This document shows positions 53,346 through 62,578 of a stretch of DNA of 64,000 nt, in pieces. The notes under the pieces were generated by a model. It was given only the letters and a program-made list of their open reading frames with translations, was not told where the DNA came from and did not search any database. A program made the position numbers and the translations under genes. Position 1 is the first letter of the stretch. Every line of letters begins with the position of its first letter. This stretch comes from JAEZBP01 sp963832725 (GTDB lineage Bacteria; Myxococcota_A; Polyangia; Polyangiales; Sandaracinaceae): the NCBI GenBank assembly GCA_963832725.1, contig CAWHVG010000005.1:1302001-1366000 (forward strand), written 5' to 3'.

Positions 53346-55346
53346 TCACTCGGATGGCGCGATGAAGCGGAAGCGCCGGCCGGAAAAGCGGATACGACGA
53401 TAACGCCGGGCGAGGGGCACGAAATGCCCGAGCAGATCCGGCCGCGCTTCGCGGAGGTCGCGCAGCTCTTCCGGATCGACGTGGGCGTCGTAGACGCGGA
53501 GCAGGTCGGAGAGGACGTCGTAGACGAGCGCGTGGTCCTCGAGGATCAGCGCGGCTTCCTGCCGCCGCGGACCGATCATCTCACTGACGACCGCCCCATC
53601 GAGCGCGCGCATCCACGGGCCGACATCCTCGGTCAGCGCCACCTGCGCCGCCTCCCGCTCGGCCGGCGCCCCGCGCGAGAGCAGCCACGGAAAGACGTAC
53701 GCCGTCGAGGTCGGCGCGCTCACGCGTTCCGGCGGCATCGAGGGCACACGCACCACGAGAGGCACGTGGATCTGCTCGTCGTACAGGGACGAGAGGTGGA
53801 AGTGGTGTCCGTGCTCGCCGAAGGCTTCGCCGTGGTCGCCCGCGAAGACGATGACGGTGTGATCGAGCGCGCCGTCCTCGCGCAGCGAGTCCACCAACCG
53901 GCCGAGCTCTGCATCCATGAACTCGAGCTCCTGGTCGTAGCGCTCCAGATCCGTCTCGGCCGGCGCGCTCGGATCGTGCGCGCGGTAGTCGTCGTGGGGG
54001 CTGCCGAAGAAGACCAGCCCGAAGTAGCGGCGACCGCGCCGCGCGGCGATGGCCTCGATGGCGCGCTCCGCGATGCGCCGGTCGGCGTCGAGCGTGTCGT
54101 CGATCAGCACGCGCTCTTCGAAGCCCTGATCGACGCCCTCGATGTTCTGGCTGAAGCAGCCGCGGTGATCGTGCCCGACCCAGAACGTGCTCCGTCCAGC
54201 GGCTCGCATCGCCTCGGCGACCGTCGCCCGCTCCCGCCTGAGCCGCCCTCGCCAGAAGCGCGGCCGCACGTCGAGCTCGGCGAACGAGACCGGCACCATC
54301 GCCAGGATGGACGCGACCGAGGGGAAGGTGCCGTTCGAGGGCGAGTAGGCACGCTCGAAGAGGAGCCCATCCTCGGCCAGCGCGGCCAGCCGCGGCGTCG
54401 GCCCCTCGGCACGCGCCAGCGACGTCCGGTCGTAGCGGGTCGCGTCGCTGAGCACGAGGAGCACGTCGTAGTCGTCGAGCGAGAAGTCATCCGGCAACGC
54501 GGGCAGCCCCGAGTGGGCAGCGAAGCGCGCGGCCGCGTCGGGATCGGGTGCGAGCAGGGGATCGGTGCGCGGCCCAGGCAGGGAGTGAGGTAGCAGGCCC
54601 GCCGCGTCTCGCTTCAGCGCCTGCGCCACGCCGGCTTCGCGACCGAGCTCCGTGTACGCCAGCACGTAGGGGCGCGCCGCGGCGGAAGCGGGCAGCTCGA
54701 GGACGGCCATCACCGAGAGCGGGATCACGAGCGCCAGCGCCAGCCGCGGCAGCGCCGGCGGCTTCAGCGGCACCGACGCCAACGCCAACCCGAGCGTGAG
54801 CGCGACGAACGCGAGCTGAACGAGCGAGGCATGCAGCGTCGGATAGAGCCCGACGTAGACCGCGTAATGCGCCCGCGCGGTGAGGAGCGCGCTGAGGGCC
54901 AGCGTCAGACCGGCCGCCGAGGTCGCCCGGCGGTGCCGCTCCATGGACGAAGAGCCGAGCCACGCGAACGCGCCGCCGAACGCGAGCCCGAGCAAGACGA
55001 ACACCACGTTCGCCGCCCCCGACCACGCGAAGGGCGAGTAGGCGATCAACACCTCGCGCGCGAGCGCCGCCTGCGCCACGCCGAGGCCGAAGAGCCACAC
55101 GAGGCCGAAGCGCCGCTCGCCGACCGTCTGCGCCCGACCCGTCCACCAGGCCAGCGCCGCGGCGACGAAGAAGAGCGACGCCGGCACCGCGAGCTGCGTC
55201 ACCGCGCTCCGCGAGAGCTCGGCCAGCGCGGCGGCCAGTCTCGCAGGATCTCCACCGAGCGCCGCCGCCGGCAGCCTGGTCAGCTCCGAGAGGACGAGCA
55301 GCCCCGCCGCCATCGGCGCCCCCCACACGAGCCCCTGCCAGCGCAT
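53346..55346 (-). CDS. Membrane-anchored sulfatase / alkaline phosphatase superfamily protein
   Basis: ATG 55346 opens MRWQGLVWGAPMAAGLLVLS. About seven hydrophobic segments fill residues 1-240. The catalytic domain follows: LLVLSDATRYDRTS (metal Asp and a Thr/Ser nucleophile region), GTFPSVASILAM, FWVGHDHRGCFSQN, FGSPHDDYRAHDP and VFAGDHGEAFGEHGHHFH (metal Asp/His). The layout (666 residues) resembles LtaS/EptA-type envelope enzymes that transfer or hydrolyse phospho groups, but a classical sulfatase Cys-x-Pro-x-Arg is absent. It is upstream of and coupled to DUF502. Confidence 0.85.
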   Translation of the reverse strand: MRWQGLVWGAPMAAGLLVLSELTRLPAAALGGDPARLAAALAELSRSAVTQLAVPASLFFVAAALAWWTGRAQTVGERRFGLVWLFGLGVAQAALAREVLIAYSPFAWSGAANVVFVLLGLAFGGAFAWLGSSSMERHRRATSAAGLTLALSALLTARAHYAVYVGLYPTLHASLVQLAFVALTLGLALASVPLKPPALPRLALALVIPLSVMAVLELPASAAARPYVLAYTELGREAGVAQALKRDAAGLLPHSLPGPRTDPLLAPDPDAAARFAAHSGLPALPDDFSLDDYDVLLVLSDATRYDRTSLARAEGPTPRLAALAEDGLLFERAYSPSNGTFPSVASILAMVPVSFAELDVRPRFWRGRLRRERATVAEAMRAAGRSTFWVGHDHRGCFSQNIEGVDQGFEERVLIDDTLDADRRIAERAIEAIAARRGRRYFGLVFFGSPHDDYRAHDPSAPAETDLERYDQELEFMDAELGRLVDSLREDGALDHTVIVFAGDHGEAFGEHGHHFHLSSLYDEQIHVPLVVRVPSMPPERVSAPTSTAYVFPWLLSRGAPAEREAAQVALTEDVGPWMRALDGAVVSEMIGPRRQEAALILEDHALVYDVLSDLLRVYDAHVDPEELRDLREARPDLLGHFVPLARRYRRIRFSGRRFRFIAPSE

Positions 55347-55409
55347 CGCGCTCTCATACCATGCGCCGCCCGAAGGGCCGGCCGACGAGATGGCCCGCTC
55401 CGACGGCCG

Positions 55410-55535
55410 ATCCCGCTGGTGGAGACGAACTGCTTCAGCGGGAGCCGGTTCTACGGCGCAGACGTCGTCGCGACCGTGGAGCGGGTCTCCGAGTACCAGG
55501 CGCGGCGGTGGGAGACGCTCTTCACCGGGCCGTGA
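55410..55535 (+). pseudogene. Orphan C-terminal gene fragment
   Basis: A GC3-rich frame of 41 codons (PLVETNCFSGSRFYGADVVA, then TVERVSEYQARRWETLFTGP and a stop) reads like the end of a conserved protein but has no start: upstream is the divergent sulfatase start. Possibly a deletion remnant. Confidence 0.4.
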
Positions 55536-55580
55536 GCGCGCTCCATTGTCAACGCTGCCGCTTCGCACTACGTCCCGGCG

Positions 55581-56525
55581 ATGCTGCGGCGAAGCGCCTG
55601 GGGCGTCCTGGCCCTGAACATCGGCGTCATCCTCTGGGGCGCGTTCGTGCGCGCCAGCGGGTCCGGCGCCGGCTGCGGTTCGCACTGGCCGACCTGCAAC
55701 GGCGAGGTCGTGCCGCGGCCCGAGCGCATCGAGACGGTGATCGAGTTCACCCACCGGCTCACCTCCGGGCTCGCGTTCATCCTCGTGCTGGGCGTGATGA
55801 TCGCGGCCTTGCGCGCGCGGCCCAAAGGGCACCCCATGCGGGCCGCGGCGGTGGCGTCGTTCGTGTTCATGGTGCTGGAAGCGGCCGTCGGCGCGGGGCT
55901 GGTGCTGCTGGAGCTGGTCGCCGAGAACCGGTCGATGGCGCGCGCCGGCTGGATGGCCGTGCACCTGATCAACACCTTCCTCCTGGTCGCGTCGCTGACG
56001 CTGACGGCCTGGTGGTCGGGTGAGAACGCCGAGGGGCTGCGCATCCGGCAGCACCAAGCGATCGGCTGGCTGATGGGCATCGCGCTCGTGGCGACGATCG
56101 TGGTCGGCGTAACCGGCGCGGTGACGGCGCTGGGCGACACGCTCTTCCCCGCCGAGAGCCTGGGCGAGGGGCTGCGCCAGGACATGTCGCCCACCGCGCA
56201 CTTCTTGATCCGCCTGCGCGTCTGGCACCCGGTGGCCGCCGTCGCGGTCGGGCTCTACGCGGTCGGCGCGGGCGGCCTGACGGCGATGCTCCGGCCCGAT
56301 CCCGGCGTCCGCCGAATGGCCGGCCTCTTGGCCGCGCTCTTCATCGCGCAGATCGGCGGGGGCCTCTTGAACCTCTTGCTCCTAGCGCCGACCTGGATGC
56401 AGATGATCCACCTCTTCATGGCCGACGCCGTGTGGATCACGCTGGTCATCCTGAGCGCCGCCGCGCTCCGCCCGGACGAGGCATCCGCCGTCGCTCCCGC
56501 CCCCGCGCTCGCCGCCTCGCGCTGA
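55581..56525 (+). CDS. ctaA: Heme A synthase (COX15/CtaA family)
   Basis: The 314-residue protein has eight predicted transmembrane segments and the family marks WGAFVRASGSGAGCGSHWP with TCNGEV, EFTHRLTSGLAF (heme His), GWMAVHLINTFLLV (His), LIRLRVWHPVAAV (His) and MIHLFMADAVW (His). It oxidises heme O to heme A for aa3-type cytochrome oxidase. Gene context gives no ctaB or oxidase subunits nearby. ATG 55581 is preceded by an acceptable ribosome site. Confidence 0.92.
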   Translation: MLRRSAWGVLALNIGVILWGAFVRASGSGAGCGSHWPTCNGEVVPRPERIETVIEFTHRLTSGLAFILVLGVMIAALRARPKGHPMRAAAVASFVFMVLEAAVGAGLVLLELVAENRSMARAGWMAVHLINTFLLVASLTLTAWWSGENAEGLRIRQHQAIGWLMGIALVATIVVGVTGAVTALGDTLFPAESLGEGLRQDMSPTAHFLIRLRVWHPVAAVAVGLYAVGAGGLTAMLRPDPGVRRMAGLLAALFIAQIGGGLLNLLLLAPTWMQMIHLFMADAVWITLVILSAAALRPDEASAVAPAPALAASR

Positions 56526-56541
56526 TGCAGCCGCCTGCCGC

Positions 56542-56754
56542 GTAAAGTGGTCGAGAAGGTCGAATCCGACCTGCCACGACACGTTTTTCACGACCTGCGA
56601 CCGGGTCGAGCTCTGGAGCCAGACCGTCTACGAGCACGTGCAGGGCGGCCGGCGTACCGAGATCGGGTACGAGAACCACATCGGCGGTCCGCTCGGGATC
56701 GATGGCCACCGGCTCATCACCCTCGAGAACCCCATCGGCGCCCTCGACGGCTGA
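56542..56754 (+). pseudogene. Orphan C-terminal gene fragment
   Basis: Just after the heme A synthase stop, a GC3-rich frame reads CHDTFFTTCDRVELWSQTVY, then EIGYENHIGGPLGIDGHRLI and a stop at 56752. No start codon with a ribosome site is present, and the frame upstream is not credible. It looks like the 3' end of a lost gene. Confidence 0.4.
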
Positions 56755-56797
56755 GCTCATTTTGCAATGTGGACGGAGGCATTGCAGTCTCGGCCCG

Positions 56798-57739
56798 ATG
56801 GGCCGCGCTCTTCGGACCGCGATGTTCGCGTGGGCGCTCGCCGCCATCCCCGCGGTGGCCGAAGCCTCACCGGTCCTGCGCGTCGAGGCCGGCGGACCTC
56901 CGGGCTGCGCCGACGGGAGCGCCCGCTATCCGATCCCGCGCGGGACCCGACGGACCTCGACCGATCCCTTCTGCATCGAGGCGGGGTTCTGGGCGAGCGA
57001 CTCGGCGACCAACGCGCATGCGACGACCGCTGTCACCCCGACCCCGCTCCGCTTCGCGATCCCACCGCTGGCGCTTGCTGCGGTCGCGCTCGCGGTGCTG
57101 TGGGTACGGAGAGCGCGTGCTCGGGTCACCCACCTCGCCGTGCGCGTGAGGGTGGGAGGCTATCGCGAGGTCGCGGCGGACGCGGTGCAGCTCGTGGCGC
57201 TGCCAGGGACGCGGGTGGCGCTCGGCGCGCTGCACGAGAAGCTCGCGGATTGGACGCTGGAGCTGGAGCCCACCCGCTTTGGTGTGCTCGTGCACGGCGA
57301 CACCGGCGCGCTCGAGCCGCGCGCGCAGCACCCGATCGGCGTGCAGGAGGGCTCGCTGCTCCTGCCGGGCACGGTGATCGGCGACGGAGAGCGTGCGTGC
57401 GCGCTGCTCGACCCGCAATCGGCCCGCCGCGCCCAAAGGGGCGAGCTCCGCATCGCCTGGCCCAGCGACGAGGGATTGCAGAAGGCCGCGACGAAGGGCC
57501 CTTGGTTCTCGCTGGCCGCCCACGCCCCGAGCCGCTCCGGCACTGTGATCATCATCGGCGCGGGCACGCTGCTCGCGCTCGCGCTCTCGCTCACCACGCC
57601 CTTCGCCGGCGCGTGGGCGCACCTCCTCGTGTGGCCGGCCGTGGCCGCCGCGGCCGCGGTGGGCTTCGTGCTGCTGCGGGAGAGCATCCGCCCGCCCAGC
57701 GGGACGTCGGGCCCGTCGCGCGCACGGCCGATCCGATAG
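56798..57739 (+). CDS. Exported membrane protein, function unknown
   Basis: ATG 56798 opens a signal peptide (MGRALRTAMFAWALAAIPAV, cleaved after AEA). A Cys-containing extracytoplasmic part follows, then a TM at about 90-108 (LRFAIPPLALAAVALAVLWV), a cytosolic beta-rich domain of about 130 residues that resembles an FHA-like fold (VGVQEGSLLLPGTVI is suggestive), and two C-terminal TM segments. The 313-residue frame is intact. The FHA-like reading is a guess. Confidence 0.6.
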   Translation: MGRALRTAMFAWALAAIPAVAEASPVLRVEAGGPPGCADGSARYPIPRGTRRTSTDPFCIEAGFWASDSATNAHATTAVTPTPLRFAIPPLALAAVALAVLWVRRARARVTHLAVRVRVGGYREVAADAVQLVALPGTRVALGALHEKLADWTLELEPTRFGVLVHGDTGALEPRAQHPIGVQEGSLLLPGTVIGDGERACALLDPQSARRAQRGELRIAWPSDEGLQKAATKGPWFSLAAHAPSRSGTVIIIGAGTLLALALSLTTPFAGAWAHLLVWPAVAAAAAVGFVLLRESIRPPSGTSGPSRARPIR

Positions 57740-57820
57740 TGAGACGCGCGCCGGAAAAGCGCCTCGCGGAAGACCGTACTCAGCGCGAACGGGCGAGCCG
57801 ATCGGAGAGTCGGGCCGCCC

Positions 57821-58219
57821 TCAAGCCTCGTCGGACTCGGTCGCGGGCTCGATATCGGCGCGTGACCCCTCGCCCCGCATGCGCGCGACGAGATCACCGA
57901 AGCCCGCTGCGCGCTCGGCCGGCGGCGGCAGCTCGCTCGGGTCGAGCTCCGCCAGGAGCGCCGGCGCGCCACCTTCCCCGGCGCCGACCAGGAGCACGCG
58001 TGCGCCGACCTCGATCAGGTAGAGCGAGCGCCGTCCGTCGAGCGGAACGCGCTCCAGCACACGCACTCGGCCGCGGCCGACGCCGAGCCCGCGCCGGGCG
58101 CTCCAGCGCAGCACCACCCAGGCGAGGATGCACACCGCGCCGAGGGCCAGGAGCGTCTGCAAGAGCGCGATCCCGTAGCCGCCCGGCACCTCACCCGCGC
58201 TCTGTAGGAGCGTGAACAC
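57821..58219 (-). CDS. FliO-like flagellar/type III export protein
   Basis: The 132-residue protein has one N-terminal TM (LLQTLLALGAVCILAWVVLR) and a basic then beta-rich cytosolic domain (VRVLERVPLDGRRSLYLIEV and VLLVGAGEGG), the FliO pattern. FliO helps assemble the FliP ring. A FliP/SctR gene lies 11 kb away rather than next door. The start is GTG 58219. Confidence 0.8.
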   Translation of the reverse strand: MFTLLQSAGEVPGGYGIALLQTLLALGAVCILAWVVLRWSARRGLGVGRGRVRVLERVPLDGRRSLYLIEVGARVLLVGAGEGGAPALLAELDPSELPPPAERAAGFGDLVARMRGEGSRADIEPATESDEA

Positions 58220-58479
58220 CGGCTGGGAGCATCGAAGGCGCGCTCTCTGCTGTCAACGCTCGACGCCGGTCGCGCTTTGGCGATCCCACGTGGCGAGAGC
58301 GCAGCGCCCGAGCGCAGCACGAGGCCGACACGCGCGTGAACGCGTCGACGGCGGGCTGGCGGCTCGACGATCGATGGCGGTCGCGGCGTCCCGCGGTCAT
58401 GCCTGGCGCGAACGAAGCCGCGCGTGCGAGCACGGGTCAACGCGGACCGTCGTCACGACGGAGTCGATGCGCGCGGGCC

Positions 58480-59403
58480 TCAGTAGCGGGGGATGTCCGG
58501 GTCGACGTGCAGCGACCAGGCGTCGATGCCGCCCTGCAGGTTGTGCACTTCCTTGAAGCCCATCCGGAGCAGGTGCTCGGCCGCCTGCTGGCTGCGCATC
58601 CCGTGGTGGCAGTAGCAGACGACGGTCTTGGTCCGGTCCATCGCGTCGAGCTTCTCGCGCATGCCGTCGTCGAGCATCTCGGAGGGCTCGATCTTCGCCG
58701 TGGCGCGCTCCGGGACGGTGCGGACGTCGAGCAAGAGGTGCGGCTTGCCGGAGTCGATCCAGTCCTTCAGCTCGCCGACCGTGAGCTGCTTGACCATCGG
58801 CGGCGTGTTCGGGTTCTCGACCTTGAAGCCGCTCTGCCCGCCGCGCTCGATGAAGTCGACGACCACGCCGTTGGCGCGCCGCGCGGTCGAGCGGGTCATC
58901 ACCAGCGAGAGCTCGTCGTAGTCGATGCAGACGTCCCCGTCGCGCTCCTCGTCGAGATCGAGCAGCGGCTCCCAGTCCGAGCCGATGGTGAGGCGCACGA
59001 CCGGCTCTTCGGTGTCGCCGTCGCTGTCCCAGAAGCGCAAGAACGCCGCCTTGGCGGTCGAGGTCATCCGCACCTCAGGCACCTCGAGCGCGATCGGGCC
59101 TTTCCCGAGCACCTCGGAGAGCTCGCCGTTCTTGACCATCTCGTGGACGATGTCGGAGCCCCCCACGAACTTCTGGCGCACGTAGAGCTGGGGGATCGTC
59201 GGCCAGCTGGAGAAGGACTTCACGCCCTCGCGCATGGCCGGATCGGCCAGCACGTCGACCGTCCGGTACTCGTCCAGGTACTCGTCGAGGATGTCGACGA
59301 CCCGTGCGGAAAAGCCGCACTGGGGCGCGGTGCGCGTGCCCTTCATGAAGAGCACGACCTCGTGCGACTCGATCAGCTGCTGGATCCGGTCCTCGTACGC
59401 CAT
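58480..59403 (-). CDS. Monothiol glutaredoxin - A-type carrier-like - rhodanese fusion
   Basis: The 307-residue protein joins three modules. Residues 1-105 are a Grx4/Grx5-type monothiol glutaredoxin (CGFS 29-32, SFSSWPTIPQLYV, GGSDIV) that would bind a glutathione-ligated 2Fe-2S cluster. Residues 111-200 resemble an A-type (IscA/HesB) domain, with GFKVENPN at the usual place but without the following Cys-Gly-Cys, so the ligands are lost. Residues 205-307 are a rhodanese domain with active Cys265 in CYCHHGMRS. The combination points to Fe-S cluster or sulfur transfer. ATG 59403 starts the Grx fold. It follows the Fe-S oxidoreductase gene on the same strand. Confidence 0.92.
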   Translation of the reverse strand: MAYEDRIQQLIESHEVVLFMKGTRTAPQCGFSARVVDILDEYLDEYRTVDVLADPAMREGVKSFSSWPTIPQLYVRQKFVGGSDIVHEMVKNGELSEVLGKGPIALEVPEVRMTSTAKAAFLRFWDSDGDTEEPVVRLTIGSDWEPLLDLDEERDGDVCIDYDELSLVMTRSTARRANGVVVDFIERGGQSGFKVENPNTPPMVKQLTVGELKDWIDSGKPHLLLDVRTVPERATAKIEPSEMLDDGMREKLDAMDRTKTVVCYCHHGMRSQQAAEHLLRMGFKEVHNLQGGIDAWSLHVDPDIPRY

Positions 59404-59487
59404 GTCGCAGAAGAAAACACGGCCGGATCCCGCTGGCAACCGGGCTGGAGCTTTCCAGCCGTTTCCGGCCGCCACCCACCCCCCCAG

Positions 59488-59508
59488 CCCCCTCCCCGAG
59501 GGAGGGGG
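59488..59508. terminator. GC hairpin between the Fe-S oxidoreductase and glutaredoxin genes
   Basis: CCCCCTCCC-CGA-GGGAGGGGG is a perfect 9-bp stem with a 3-nt loop, 17 bp past the oxidoreductase stop. It has no T-run, so it may be an attenuator, an mRNA-stabilising hairpin or a mobile repeat rather than a true intrinsic terminator. Confidence 0.5.
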
Positions 59509-59524
59509 AGATGCAGAGGACGAG

Positions 59525-61700
59525 CTACTCGGCGGCTTCGACCTCGGGACGGCCGGTGTCCTCGAAGTCGATCGACATCTCCAGCACCTGGGCGATGTCG
59601 AGCGGCGTCACGTCTTCTTCGCGCTCCTCCGCCTTGATGCCGTCGCCGATCATGGTGCGGCAGAAGGGGCAGGCGCTGGCGACGGTGTCGGCGCCGGTCT
59701 CGAGGAGCTGCAGGGTGCGCTTCGTGTTGACGCGCTGCTCGCCCTTCTCCTCTTCTTTCCAGAACTGAGCGCCGCCGGCGCCGCAGCACAGGCCCCGCTC
59801 CTTGTTCCAGTACTCGGCCTCGACCAGGCGCACGCCGGGGATACTCTCGAGCACCTCGCGCGGGCTGTCGTAGACGTTGTTGTAGCGGCCGAGGTAGCAG
59901 CTGTCGTGGTACGCGATCTTCGCGTCCACCCGGCGGCTCGGACGCAGCCGGCCGTCGGCGATCAGCCGCGCGAAGTACTCGCTGTGGTGCACGACGTCGT
60001 ACTTGCCGCCGAACGCGGGGTACTCGTTGGCCAGCGTGTTGAAGCAGTGCGGGCAGGCCGTGACGATCGTCTTCTTGGCGACGCCGTGGCCGTTGAGCGC
60101 CTCGACGTTCTGCTCGGCGAGGATCTGGAAGAGGTACTCGTTACCCGCGCGCCGCGCCGGATCGCCGGTGCAGGTCGCCTCGTTGCCCATGATCGCGAAG
60201 CTCACGCCCGCGTGGTGGAGCAGCTTGGTCACCGCCCGGGCGGTCTTCTTGGCGTCGTCGTCGTAGTTCGCCGCGCAGCCGGCCCAATAGACGACGTCGG
60301 CGTCCGGGTTGTCGCCGATGAGCGGCACCTCGATCGGGTGGCCGGCCACCTCAATCCCGCTCGCCCAGTTGCCGCGGTCCATCGCCGGCAGGTTCCACGG
60401 GTTCCCGTTGACCTCCATGGCCTGGAAGGCGCTCTGGAGCTCGTGCGGGAACTCGTTCTTGATCATCATCTCGTGGCGGCGCATCTCCACGATCTTGTCG
60501 ACGTAGGAGATGTTCACCGGGCACTGCTCCTCACAGGCGCGGCAGGTCGTGCAGGCCCAGATGACCTCCGGGTCGACGATGTCGCCGATCGAGATCCACC
60601 GGCTCCGGCTTGTGGCGGTAGCCCTCCGGCCACGGGTGGGCGGCGGCCGTCTTCGCTGCCGCCTTCGCCGGGTCGTAGCCGGGCGACTCGATGCCGGCGT
60701 TGCCGAGGTAGTAGGGCTCCAGCTCGTAGAGGTGGTCGCGCAGCGCCAGCGTGAGGTGCTTGGGCGAGAGCTCCTTGCCGGTGGTGAAGGCCGGGCAGTT
60801 GTCGCTGCAGCGCCCGCACTCGGTGCAGGTGTAGAGGTCGAGGATGTGCTTCCACGTGAGGTGCTCGGGGCGCGCGATGCCAATCGGCTCGTCGCGCTCG
60901 ACCTTGCCCTCGATGTCGTCCACGTCCGGCAGCTTGCCCTTGGCGTCGAGCGGCTCGGTGAAGATGTTCGGGATGATCGTGATGATGTGGAAGTGCTTGC
61001 TGTAGGGCAGCAGGTTCAAGAAGAGCAGCACCCAGGTCGCGTGCCACCAGAACCCGACGTGCTCGAGCACCGTCACGGTGCCGTCGCTCATCCCCGAGAA
61101 CCACAGGCCGAGCGCCGAGCCGAAGGGCTCCGCCCAGTGCCAGTGGACGCCCGTGCCCAGCGCCCGCGCCTCGCGCACGGTGTGGCCGCCGACGTAGATG
61201 TAGTCGGCGATCATCATGGTGATGATGATGCCGAGGATGAGCAGGCCCTCGGTCCCGAGGCTCATCCGCTGCGGCCGGACGACCACGCGGTAGTAGACGA
61301 AGACGAACCCACCGGCGATGGCCGCGAACGCCGACAGCTCCTTGACCAGCGAGTAGAGCGCGCCGATCGGCTGGGTCGGGTCGAGCACGCCCCAGAAGTC
61401 GAACTCCGGCGAGTAACCGCGGATCCACAGCATCACGCTGTTGAGCAGCAGCACCACGAACGCCGAGAAGATCCCGACGTGAGCCAGGCCCGCCGCGCGG
61501 TAGCGGCTGTTCTTCGGCAGCTTGCGCTGGCCGAAGACGTAGACGACGACGCGCTCCAGGTGCTGGCGCAGGGCGTCCGCGTCCAGGGTGAAGCGCGGCT
61601 CGGCCGTGCCGACCATGAGCAGGCGCCACCGGCGCACCGCCGACCAGGCGAAGGCGCTGAGGGTGACGAAGATGACGACCGTCATCCAGATGGGACTCAT
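59525..61700 (-). CDS. Heterodisulfide-reductase-like membrane Fe-S oxidoreductase (single-base frameshift)
   Basis: ATG 61700 opens about five transmembrane segments like a NarI/HdrE b-type cytochrome domain (GHTV, WHATWVLLF and KHFHIITIIPN hold possible heme His). Two ferredoxin-type motifs follow (CTECGRCSDNCPAF and, after the frame change, CTTCRACEEQCPVN), then two CCG-type cysteine domains (YWAGCAANYDDDA...ACPHC; SCYLGRYN...LCCGAGG...ACPFC). The span has one extra base near 60595 (KPEP to RWISIGDIVDPE). About 724 residues after correction. Such proteins move electrons between the quinone pool and soluble partners; the partner here is unknown. Confidence 0.9.
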
Positions 61701-61877
61701 CGCACTCCCGAATTCGATGGGCGAATCTCGATGGGGCTCCCGAAATGTCTTCCGGGTTGCTAGCTTCTGCGGGCCACGACGCAACGCGTCAAGACGACAC
61801 GCGGGGCCGATTTAGCCCGTCCTCGCGGTCGTGTCGAGGGCCCGGCAGGAGGCGCGGGCCCCTTCTCCGGGGGCGCC

Positions 61878-62429
61878 CTACCTGGGCAGCTTGGCGTCGA
61901 AGAAGGCGCGCAGCTTGATGAGGTTCTTCTCCTCGCGGGAGAAGCTCGGCGACTGGTAGCTCTTGGCGAAGCCGCGGACGTCCGCGAGCAGGTCCGAGCA
62001 CACCTCGGCCTCGGCGAGGATATCCGCCACCGAGCGACCGCGGGCTGCCCCGCGGCGCAGGCCACGCACGTAACCCTCGAGACGCGCGTAGTCGTCGCCG
62101 AGGAACTCGCGGACGACGTCGGCCTCGTTGGCCAGATCGCCGAGGAGCCCGAGCTTCTCCGGATCGACCTCCCCCGTGTCCTCGCGGCCGGCCAGGTCGG
62201 CGGCGACCCGCAGGACGAAGGCGTCGTCGAGGTAGCCGATGTCGTCGATCCCGTCGGGGATGAGGTCCAGCGACTTGAAGAGGTAGTTCAACCCGCCGGC
62301 GATCGCTTCGCGCGCGCCCTCGGGGACCCCTTTGTCCTCGAGGAGCGACGACAGCCGCTCGGCGTCGTCGCCCAACGTGCGGAGCCACCCAGGGAAGGTG
62401 TCGAGATACTTTGCTTGCCCCTCGCTCAT
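61878..62429 (-). CDS. DUF1232 (YkvA-like) protein
   Basis: The 183-residue protein contains LFKSLDLIPDGIDDIGYLDD, the DUF1232 core, flanked by acidic helices. Function is unknown; some relatives are membrane-associated, but this one has no strong TM segment. ATG 62429 is used. Confidence 0.8.
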   Translation of the reverse strand: MSEGQAKYLDTFPGWLRTLGDDAERLSSLLEDKGVPEGAREAIAGGLNYLFKSLDLIPDGIDDIGYLDDAFVLRVAADLAGREDTGEVDPEKLGLLGDLANEADVVREFLGDDYARLEGYVRGLRRGAARGRSVADILAEAEVCSDLLADVRGFAKSYQSPSFSREEKNLIKLRAFFDAKLPR

Positions 62430-62578
62430 CGTTGCCTCTCCGGCTGCATGACCCGAGAGCGGCGCCCTCGGCGAACAATCGGCGCATCCTACTCGAAGGG
62501 CCGGCAGGGTTTCAACGAAACCCTCGCGCCGCGCTCCGTGCTGGAAAGCGAGCGCGGAGCGGCGGTATCGTCCGCGCC

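Noticed and set aside
55347..56228. An N-terminal extension of the sulfatase frame up to 56228
   Set aside because: It runs antisense through the well-supported heme A synthase gene and lacks a protein-like composition.
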